Shown here: piece after piece, positions 55,229 to 64,000 of the stretch | Layout of the letters: each line of letters opens with the position of its first letter | How positions within the stretch are numbered: position 1 is the stretch's first letter | Assembly: GCF_000284255.1 (NCBI RefSeq) | Contig: NC_017075.1 | Span: 3,720,001-3,784,000 of the forward strand | Direction of reading: 5' to 3' | Source: Rubrivivax gelatinosus IL144 | GTDB taxonomy: Bacteria > Pseudomonadota > Gammaproteobacteria > Burkholderiales > Burkholderiaceae_C | DNA: 64,000 nucleotides | Translations under genes and position numbers: made by a program | The notes under the pieces: generated by a model | What the model saw: only the letters and a program-made list of their open reading frames with translations | The model's database searches: none | Told to the model about the DNA's origin: nothing

Positions 55229-56170
55229 TCAGCGCAGCCAGAAGTCCACCGGCTGCAGCGGCGGCGGGATGTGCTCGTCGCCCAGGCTCTCGCGCAGGCC
55301 GATCTCGATCGTGCGGCAGATCGCGTCCAGCGGCAGGTCGTTGTAGCCGTGGCCGAAGGGGTTCTCGATCTCGTCGCCGACGGCGTCCAGGCCGAAGAAG
55401 GTGTAGGCGACGAAGGCCACGACCAGCGGCGTGACGAAGCCCAGCGCGTCGATCAGGCCGAAAGGCAGCAGGAAGCAGTAGAGGTAGGCCGTGCGGTGCA
55501 GCAGCAGCGAGTAGGCGAACGGGATCGGCGTGCCCTTGATGCGCTCGCAGCCGGCGAAGGCGGCGGCGAAGGCGGCCAGCGTCTGGTCCATCTCGCAGGC
55601 GACGATGGAGTCGATGGCGCCGTCGTCCAGGCCGCGGCGCAGGTCGTCGCCCAGGCGCTGCAGCAGGTACTCCGGGCCGTTGGACGCGGCCTGCAGCCCG
55701 GCCCATTCGGCCGGGGTCAGGTAGCGCGCGAGTTCGAGCTCGGGCCGGGTGTCGCGCAGATGGTGGCGCAGCGCATGCGCCAGCGCGACGGTGCGCCAGA
55801 CGATGCGCACGCGCAGGTCCCCAAGCCCCAGCGCGGCCTGCGCCGGCACCGCGCCGCGCACCAGGCAGCGCGCCTGGCGCGCCAGGCTGCGGCTGCGGTG
55901 CACGACGTCGCCCCAGAGCTTGCGCGCCTCCCAGTAGCGGTCGTAGGCGGCGCTGTTGCGAAAGCCCAGGAAGATCGCCAGCGCGATGCCGATCAGCGAG
56001 AACGGGATCGTCGTGACGTTGATCTTGTGGTGCAGCAGCTCGCCGTGCAGCAGCGTGACGACGACCGCGGTCAGCGTCGTGCCGGTGAGCGGCACCAGGA
56101 TGCGGTTGAGGATCGAGCCGCGCAGCACGAAGAACAGGCGCGGGCCGACCGGGCGTTCGCGGATGATCAT
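55229..56170 (-). CDS. Bestrophin family membrane protein
   Basis: A 313-residue inner-membrane protein of the bestrophin/YneE family (anion or cation channel-like pentamers). Visible features: INRILVPLTG-region helix, IPFSLIGIALAIFLGFRNSAAYDRYWEARKLWGDVVHRSRSLARQ, a family signature with the FRN(S)xxYDRWWE-type motif, and LLHRTAYLYCFLLPFGL further on. Ion and physiological role are unknown. It converges on katG with 61 bp, including the katG terminator, between the stops. Confidence 0.88.
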   Translation of the reverse strand: MIIRERPVGPRLFFVLRGSILNRILVPLTGTTLTAVVVTLLHGELLHHKINVTTIPFSLIGIALAIFLGFRNSAAYDRYWEARKLWGDVVHRSRSLARQARCLVRGAVPAQAALGLGDLRVRIVWRTVALAHALRHHLRDTRPELELARYLTPAEWAGLQAASNGPEYLLQRLGDDLRRGLDDGAIDSIVACEMDQTLAAFAAAFAGCERIKGTPIPFAYSLLLHRTAYLYCFLLPFGLIDALGFVTPLVVAFVAYTFFGLDAVGDEIENPFGHGYNDLPLDAICRTIEIGLRESLGDEHIPPPLQPVDFWLR

Positions 56171-56215
56171 GCGGGCGTCGGAGAGCGGATCGGCAGGCCC
56201 GGCGAGCGGGCCAGA

Positions 56216-56250
56216 AAGAAAAATCCCTCACGGCCGGAGGCGGTGAGGGA
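56216..56250 (-). terminator. Intrinsic terminator of tRNA-Ser
   Basis: Stem TCCCTCAC/GTGAGGGA with an 11-nt loop, followed on the minus strand by TTTTTC. It begins about 7 bp after the tRNA. Confidence 0.8.
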
Positions 56251-56256
56251 CTGTTC

Positions 56257-56348
56257 TGGCGGAAAGGGAGGGATTCGAACCCTCGTCACGGTAGAAACCG
56301 TGAACCGGATTTCGAGTCCGGCGCATTCGACCACTCTGCCACCTTTCC
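56257..56348 (-). tRNA. tRNA-Ser(CGA)
   Basis: A 92-nt class II tRNA read on the minus strand: acceptor GGAAAGG/CCTTTCC, D-arm GGCAGAGTGGTCGAATGC, anticodon stem-loop CCGGA-CTCGAAA-TCCGG (anticodon CGA), long variable arm TTCACGGTTTCTACCGTGAC, T-arm GAGGGTTCGAATCCCTC, discriminator G and encoded CCA. Its gene stands just downstream of serS, the synthetase that charges it, transcribed the same way. Confidence 0.95.
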
Positions 56349-56391
56349 TGGTATTCGCGTGGTCTCGCTGGGGTCAGCGAAGCCGCGCATT

Positions 56392-59173
<2,782 letters not shown>

Positions 59174-59226
59174 TGGGGGTACGTCGCTGACGATAGACTG
59201 GTTGCGGCCATTGTAAGAGCCGCCCC

Positions 59227-59904
59227 ATGCCCCTCCTGAAGGACCTTCCCGTCGACCAGCGCCCGCGCGAGAAGCTGCTCGCCCGCGGCGCCGGCGCGCT
59301 CGCCGACGGCGAACTGCTGGCGCTGCTGCTGCGCACCGGGCCGGCCGGCGACGGCGTTTTCGAGCTCGCGCAGCGCGTGCTCGCGGCCTGCGGCGGCGTC
59401 GCCGGGCTGCTGGCCGCGACACCCGCCACCCTCGTAGGCATCAAGGGTCTGGGCCCCGCCAAGCAGGCCGAACTGCTGGCGGTGATGGAGCTGGCGCGGC
59501 GTGCGCTCGCCGCCCCGCTGCGGGCCGCGCCGGTGTTCGATTCGCCGGACAAGGTCAAGGACTACGTCGCGCTGCGGCTGGCCGGACGCGAGCAGGAGGT
59601 CTTCGCCGTGCTCTTTCTCGACAGCCAGCACCGCCTCATCTCGATGGAGGACATGTTCCAGGGCACGCTGTCGCAGACCAGCGTCTACCCGCGCGAAGTG
59701 GCGCGACGCGCGCTGGCGCTCAACGCCGGCGCGGTGATCCTGGCGCACAACCATCCGTCGGGTGTCGCCGAGCCCTCGCGCGCCGACGAGTTCCTGACGC
59801 AGACGCTGCGCCAGTCGCTGCAACTGCTGGAGGTGCGCGTGCTGGACCACCTCGTCGTCGGCCGCGGCCAGGTGGTGTCGATGGCCGAGCGGGGGCTGGT
59901 GTGA
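59227..59904 (+). CDS. radC: RadC/JAB-domain DNA repair protein
   Basis: A 225-residue protein with a helix-hairpin-helix region in the first 90 residues ([22 protein letters not shown]) and a JAMM/MPN metal domain at the end: [17 protein letters not shown], then the metal motif [16 protein letters not shown]. Once linked to recombination repair, its exact function is unresolved. The stop overlaps the Smr gene (GTGA). Confidence 0.93.
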   Translation: MPLLKDLPVDQRPREKLLARGAGALADGELLALLLRTGPAGDGVFELAQRVLAACGGVAGLLAATPATLVGIKGLGPAKQAELLAVMELARRALAAPLRAAPVFDSPDKVKDYVALRLAGREQEVFAVLFLDSQHRLISMEDMFQGTLSQTSVYPREVARRALALNAGAVILAHNHPSGVAEPSRADEFLTQTLRQSLQLLEVRVLDHLVVGRGQVVSMAERGLV

Positions 59905-60530
59905 AAATCTCCAGCCTGAAGGAACTGCAGGCGCTGCGCGAGGCGATCGCGCGGCGCGAACGCGAAGCCGCCGAACGCGCCGAGCGCGAGCGCCGCGAGG
60001 CGGCCGAAGCCGAGGCCGCGCGGCGCGTCTTCGCCCACGCCGTCGGCCCGGTGCACGCGCTGCGGCCGCACGGCCGGGCCCACGTGCACCGCGCCCGCCC
60101 GGCACCGCTGCCGCGCCAGCGCGAGGCCGACGAGCGCGAGGCGCTGCGCGCGACGCTGTCCGACGAGGTCGACGTCGAGTCGCTGCTGCTGACCGACGAC
60201 GGCCTGTCCTTCCGCCGCTTCGGCGTCGGCCCGGACGTCGTCACTAAGCTGCGCCGCGGCCACTGGGCGATCCAGGCCGAGGTCGACCTGCACGGCCTGC
60301 GCCGCGACGAGGCGCGCGACGCGCTGGTGCGCTTCGTACGCGAGGCGCTGCAGCGCGGCCAGCGCTGCGTGCGCGTGGTGCACGGCAAGGGCCACGGCTC
60401 GCCGGGACGCAAGCCGGTGCTCAAGGTCAAGGCCCAGCGCTGGCTGGCGCAGTGCGAGGAAGTCATCGCCTTCGCCCAGGCCACCGGGCCGCAGGGCGGC
60501 GCCGGGGCGCTGATCGTGCTGCTGGGCTGA
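59901..60530 (+). CDS. Smr/MutS2-type endonuclease-domain protein
   Basis: A 209-residue protein. Residues 5-60 are a charged, Arg/Glu-rich helix, likely a coiled coil. The Smr domain (about residues 125-205) includes [19 protein letters not shown] and [17 protein letters not shown], with the LDLHG and HGxG motifs of the Smr family, which nicks branched DNA or cleaves RNA in other bacteria. The GTG start at 59901 overlaps the radC stop. Confidence 0.9.
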   Translation: MKISSLKELQALREAIARREREAAERAERERREAAEAEAARRVFAHAVGPVHALRPHGRAHVHRARPAPLPRQREADEREALRATLSDEVDVESLLLTDDGLSFRRFGVGPDVVTKLRRGHWAIQAEVDLHGLRRDEARDALVRFVREALQRGQRCVRVVHGKGHGSPGRKPVLKVKAQRWLAQCEEVIAFAQATGPQGGAGALIVLLG

Positions 60531-60539
60531 GGCGGCGCG

Positions 60540-61094
60540 ATGGGCGAGATCACCGCCTTGCTGCACCGTGCGCGCGACGGCGAACGCGCCGCGCTGGACG
60601 CCCTCTTCGAACGCCTGTATCCCGAGCTGCGCCGGCTGGCGCGCGCCCGGCTGGCCGGCTCGCGCCGCGGGCCGGAGATGGGCACGACGGTGCTGGTGCA
60701 CGAGTGCTACCTGAAGCTCGTCGCCACCGGCGAGCTGGCCGCCGGCGAACGCGCGCACTTCATGGCTTACGCGGCGCACGTGATGCGCTCGGTGATCGTC
60801 GACGCGGTGCGCGCCGCGCAGCGCGAGCGACGCGGCGGCGACGCCGTGCACGTCACGCTGGACACCGCGCTGCACGACAGCGTGCCAGCGCCGGAACACG
60901 AGATCCTCGACGTCGACGCCGCGCTGGCCGAACTGGCGCGGCTGGACCCGCGCCTGGTGCAGGTCGTCGAGATGCGCTACTTCGGCGGCCTGAAGGAGAC
61001 CGAGATCGCCGCCGCGCTCGGCGTCACCGAGCGCACCGTGCGCCGCGACTGGGACAAGGCGCGGCTGCTGCTGGCCAGCGCGCTGCGCGGCTGA
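60540..61094 (+). CDS. ECF-type sigma factor (TIGR02999/ECF43-like)
   Basis: A 184-residue sigma-70-family factor with region 2 (about residues 20-90) and region 4 (about 130-180, VVEMRYFGGLKETEIAAALGVTERTVRRDWDKARL). In region 2.2 the stretch that normally reads like DAEDLVQE, contacting the core polymerase, is here GTTVLVHECYLKL, with Thr49 and Thr50 and no acidic patch. Sigma factors of this group need threonine phosphorylation by a partner kinase. The kinase is two genes downstream (62028). It starts 9 bp after the Smr gene and its own ATG is clear. Confidence 0.88.
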   Translation: MGEITALLHRARDGERAALDALFERLYPELRRLARARLAGSRRGPEMGTTVLVHECYLKLVATGELAAGERAHFMAYAAHVMRSVIVDAVRAAQRERRGGDAVHVTLDTALHDSVPAPEHEILDVDAALAELARLDPRLVQVVEMRYFGGLKETEIAAALGVTERTVRRDWDKARLLLASALRG

Positions 61095-61197
61095 CCCCCT
61101 GAACGCGTGGCCCGCCCGGATGTCCGGTCCGGCGGGGCGGCGACGTATTCCCTGTCGAGGCCGGCGTCGCGCGCGGCCGTCGACCGGGGGGACGACG

Positions 61198-62031
61198 ATG
61201 GAATGGGCGTGCAAGGCGCTGCTGACCGCCGCGGCGGTGGCCGCGGTGATGCTGGCCGCGGGACGCATGGACCGCCGCCTGGCCGGCCTGCTGGCCGGGC
61301 TGCCGGTGGTCAGCGCGCCGGCACTGCTGTGGCTGGCGCACGAGCAGGGGGCGATGTTCGCGGCCGGCACCGCCGCCGGCAGCGTCGCGGCCTGCGCGGC
61401 GTCGGCGCTGTATGCGCGGGTCGCCGTCGCGCTGCTGGCGCGGCGCGGCGCGGTGCTCGCCCTGCTCGGCGCGCTGGCGGCCAGCGCGCTGGTGGTGGCG
61501 CTGCTGCACGGGCTGCAGACGCGGCCGCTGGCGGTGCTGGCGGCCTGCGCGCTGGTCTGCGCCCTGCTGCGGCCCACGCTGCGCCTGGACGCACCGGCCG
61601 GCGCGGTGCGCCCGCTGCGCGGCGAGCCCTGGCTCAGCGCCGGCCTGTCGGGGCTGGTGGCCGCTGCGGTGTCGCAGAGCCCGGCGACGCTGGGCGCTTA
61701 CGGCGCCGGGCTGCTGGCCTCGCTGCCGGTCATCACCAGCTTCGCGCTGTGGCATCTGCACCGCGGCGGCACCACAGCCGACCAGCATCGCTTCCTGCTC
61801 GGCTATCTGCACGGCACCTGGGGCAAGGCGGTGTTCGCCACGGTCTTCGCGCTCGCCGCCCCCCTCTGGGGCAGCGGCTGGGCGCTGACCCTGGCCGCGG
61901 CCGGCGGCGTCGCGGCGATGGCGGTGGTGCTCGGCACCCCGACGCGCCGACCGCGCCCGCGACGTGGGGATGCCGGCGACGGCGCGCCCGCCCCTACGAT
62001 CCTGCGGTGCCCCGACCCTCCGCCGACATGA
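61198..62031 (+). CDS. Polytopic membrane protein of the sigma/kinase module
   Basis: A 277-residue protein with about eight hydrophobic helices and an Arg-rich cytoplasmic tail. It shows an internal repeat: AGLLAGLPVVS (residues 29-39) and AGLLASLPVIT (residues 170-180), each followed by an aromatic/His-containing helix, so the fold may be a duplicated unit. I know of no named family. It sits between the sigma factor and the kinase, and its stop overlaps the kinase start by 4 bp (ATGA), suggesting that it is part of the same signalling system. It could be the sensor or a kinase-modulating membrane part (inferred). The start at 61198 is the first ATG of the hydrophobic region. Confidence 0.65.
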   Translation: MEWACKALLTAAAVAAVMLAAGRMDRRLAGLLAGLPVVSAPALLWLAHEQGAMFAAGTAAGSVAACAASALYARVAVALLARRGAVLALLGALAASALVVALLHGLQTRPLAVLAACALVCALLRPTLRLDAPAGAVRPLRGEPWLSAGLSGLVAAAVSQSPATLGAYGAGLLASLPVITSFALWHLHRGGTTADQHRFLLGYLHGTWGKAVFATVFALAAPLWGSGWALTLAAAGGVAAMAVVLGTPTRRPRPRRGDAGDGAPAPTILRCPDPPPT

Positions 62032-64000
62032 CGCCGCTGGCCGCCCTGTCCGCCGACTGGCCGACGCTGGACCGGCTGCTCGACGAGGCGCTGGCGCTCG
62101 CCGCGCCGCAGCGCGCCGTCTGGCTCGAGCGCCTGGACGGCGAGGCCGCGCCCTTGCGCGAGACGCTGCGCCGCCTGCTCGCGCTGCACCACGAGGCCGA
62201 GACCGAGGACTTCCTCGCCACGCTGCCGGCGCTGGACCTGCGGCCCGAGGTCGGCGTCGACCACGAACCCGGGCCCGGCGACCGGGTCGGCCCGTGGCGG
62301 CTCGTCGGCCTGCTCGGCGAAGGCGGCATGGGCAGCGTCTGGCGCGCCGAACGGGCCGACGGCGCCTACCGGCGCGAGGTGGCGCTGAAGCTGCCGCGCA
62401 TCGGCTGGGGGCGCGGCCTGGCCGAGCGGCTGGCGCGCGAACGCGACATCCTCGCCTCGCTGGAGCACCGCCACATCGCCCGGCTCTACGACGCCGGCGT
62501 CGACGCGCTGGGCCGGCCCTGGCTGGCGCTGGAGATCGTGCAGGGCGAGCCGATCGACGCCTGGTGCGCGGCGCGCGGCAGCAGCCTGCACGAGCGCCTG
62601 GCGCTGCTGGCGCAGGCCTGCGACGCGGTGGCCTACGCCCATTCGCGCCTGGTGATCCACCGCGACCTCAAACCCGCCAACATCCTCGTCACCGCCGACG
62701 GCGAGGTGCGGCTGCTGGACTTCGGCATCGCCCGGCTGCTCGACCCCGGCGGCGACGGCGCCGACACCGAGGTCGGCCAGCGCGCGCTGACGCCCGACTA
62801 CGCCAGCCCCGAGCAGGTGCTGGCGCGGCCGCTGGGCACGGCCAGCGACGTCTACGGCCTGGGCGTCGTCGGCTTCGAGCTGTGCACCGGCCAGCGCCCG
62901 CACCGGCGCCCCCGGAGCGCGGCCGAACTCGCGCGCGCCGTCGCCGACGAAGAGCTGCCGCTGGCCAGCCGCGTCGCGGCGGACCCGCAGCGTGCGAAGG
63001 CGCTGCGCGGCGATCTCGACGCGGTGCTGGCCACCGCGCTGGCCCGCGAGCCGGCGCGGCGCTACGCCAGCGCCGGCGCCCTGGCCGAGGACCTGCGCCG
63101 CTGGCAGGTCGGCGAAGCCGTGTCGGCGCGGGTGCCGCCACGCGCCGAGCGCCTGCGCCGCCTGCTGCGCCGGCACCGCACGCCGGTGGCGGCGGCGGCA
63201 CTCGCCGCGACGGCGCTGCTCGCCGGCTCGGCCGTCGCGCTGGTGCAGGCGCGCCGGGCGCAGGAGCTGGCCCGTGCCGCGACCGCCGCCAGCGCCGAGG
63301 CCCGCCAGGCCGCCGAGCGCGCGACCGCGGTGCAGGACTTCCTGGTCGGCATCTTCAACGCCAGCTCGGCGCGCCAGGACGACCCGCAGAAGGCGCGCCA
63401 GGTCAGCGCGCGCGAGCTGCTCGACCTGGGCGCGCAGCGCCTGGACGAGGCCCTGGCCGACCAGCCCGCGGCGCGCCAGCAGCTGGCCGGCACGCTGAGC
63501 GCGCTGTACGCCGAGCTCGACCTCGACGAACGCAGCCTGCCGCTGGCCGAACGCGCCGAGCAGGAGGCGGCACGGCTGTACGGCAGCGGCTCCGAGCCGC
63601 ATCTGCAGGCGCTGGCGCGGCTGCTGGGGCGCAGCCACGAGAGCGGCAAGGTGGCGCCGGCCGCCGCACGCGCGCTGTCCGAACGCGCGCTGGCGGTGGC
63701 CGAAGCGGCCAGCACGCCCTCGGCCGGGCGCAGCGCGCTGTGGCAGTCGCTGGCGATGGTGCGCGAGGCGAGCGACCTGCGGGACGCCGAGGCGCTCGCA
63801 CGGCGCGCGCTGGCCGACGCCCAGGCCGCGCACGACGAGGACCAGATCGCCGCCGCGATGGGCGTGCTCGGCACCGTGCTGTACCGCCAGCAGCGCCCGG
63901 CCGAGGCCGAGCCGCTGCTGGCCGAGAGCATCCGCCGCGCGCGCCGCGAAGCCACCGCATGGGACCTGGGCGTGCGCCGCGCCTACCTGGCCGAGGTGCA
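62028..64000 (+). CDS. Ser/Thr protein kinase with TPR-type receptor region, C-terminus outside window
   Basis: Runs off the window after 657 residues, so it is partial here. It opens with a helical segment (residues 1-90). The Hanks kinase domain (about 91-360) has the Gly loop LLGEGGMGSVWRAE, the VAIK-type Lys in REVALKLPRI, catalytic HRDLKPANILV, LDFGIARLL, and the PDYASPEQ activation segment. A single TM at about 383-405 (VAAAALAATALLAGSAVALVQ) separates it from an extracytoplasmic helical-repeat region resembling TPR repeats. Start ATG at 62028 overlaps the previous stop (ATGA); a GTG at 62007 is also in frame. It is the likely activator of the sigma factor at 60540. Confidence 0.88.
   Translation, partial: MTPLAALSADWPTLDRLLDEALALAAPQRAVWLERLDGEAAPLRETLRRLLALHHEAETEDFLATLPALDLRPEVGVDHEPGPGDRVGPWRLVGLLGEGGMGSVWRAERADGAYRREVALKLPRIGWGRGLAERLARERDILASLEHRHIARLYDAGVDALGRPWLALEIVQGEPIDAWCAARGSSLHERLALLAQACDAVAYAHSRLVIHRDLKPANILVTADGEVRLLDFGIARLLDPGGDGADTEVGQRALTPDYASPEQVLARPLGTASDVYGLGVVGFELCTGQRPHRRPRSAAELARAVADEELPLASRVAADPQRAKALRGDLDAVLATALAREPARRYASAGALAEDLRRWQVGEAVSARVPPRAERLRRLLRRHRTPVAAAALAATALLAGSAVALVQARRAQELARAATAASAEARQAAERATAVQDFLVGIFNASSARQDDPQKARQVSARELLDLGAQRLDEALADQPAARQQLAGTLSALYAELDLDERSLPLAERAEQEAARLYGSGSEPHLQALARLLGRSHESGKVAPAAARALSERALAVAEAASTPSAGRSALWQSLAMVREASDLRDAEALARRALADAQAAHDEDQIAAAMGVLGTVLYRQQRPAEAEPLLAESIRRARREATAWDLGVRRAYLAEV

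Overview
The window is a dense, very GC-rich (about 70%) bacterial chromosome segment. Codon use, the dapA-bamC pair, the trimeric Gram-negative porin, the DUF3717/DUF1289 protein and many ATGA/GTGA gene overlaps point to a betaproteobacterium of the order Burkholderiales, probably near Rubrivivax, Leptothrix or Roseateles. That placement is an inference from gene content, not from a marker-gene search. I see no phage, insertion sequence, CRISPR array or integrase. It looks like ordinary chromosome with a few accessory or regulatory spots.

Layout. 0-10 kb: D-amino-acid dehydrogenase, an MFS carrier with a 40-residue membrane peptide and a methyltransferase, dapA-bamC, a small Ala-rich lipoprotein, a ribosomal-oxygenase-like cupin with its overlapping partner, a SlyD-like isomerase, and coaBC-dut. 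10-14 kb: a SEC-C protein, a GNAT acetyltransferase and alaS, all leftward with coaBC-dut, then a rightward SIMPL-domain protein. 14.7-23.4 kb: a coherent GABA/polyamine catabolic island, with a divergent MocR regulator, gabT, a four-gene Pot-type ABC importer and gabD. Together these would import a GABA- or polyamine-like amine and convert it through succinate semialdehyde to succinate. 23.4-36 kb: a degenerate GGDEF protein, a porin, tRNA-Gly(CCC), trmB, uppP, a DUF1439-like lipoprotein, a TetR-pcm-tolC run, waaA, a phosphomannomutase and an SLC13/RCK carrier. 36-41 kb: a tightly overlapped alkylation-repair pair (Ada/AlkA fusion and ogt) with an EamA carrier, two small conserved proteins and a MATE pump. 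41-46 kb: a two-component system next to a Spy-like periplasmic protein, plus lipoproteins and small secreted proteins. 46-50 kb: an APH-like/P-loop kinase fusion, a universal stress protein and a basic-tailed histone-like protein with elaborate upstream repeats. 50-59 kb: a radical SAM/SPASM enzyme, a MaoC-Pta fusion, katG, a bestrophin, tRNA-Ser(CGA), serS, ispH and a SlpA-type FKBP. 59-64 kb: radC, an Smr protein, and a sigma factor / membrane protein / Ser-Thr kinase module that runs off the end.

Two places deserve most attention. The first is a probable unannotated small RNA at about 49875-49981, with three consecutive hairpins, an intrinsic terminator and a CCTCC loop able to pair with Shine-Dalgarno sequences. 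The second is the ECF sigma-membrane protein-kinase module at 60540-64000. Its sigma factor lacks the usual acidic patch of region 2.2 and carries Thr49-Thr50 there, the hallmark of sigma factors switched on by threonine phosphorylation. Other points of interest are a TetR operator that covers its own start codon, repeats upstream of the histone-like gene, and an orphan radical SAM/SPASM enzyme with no visible precursor peptide.
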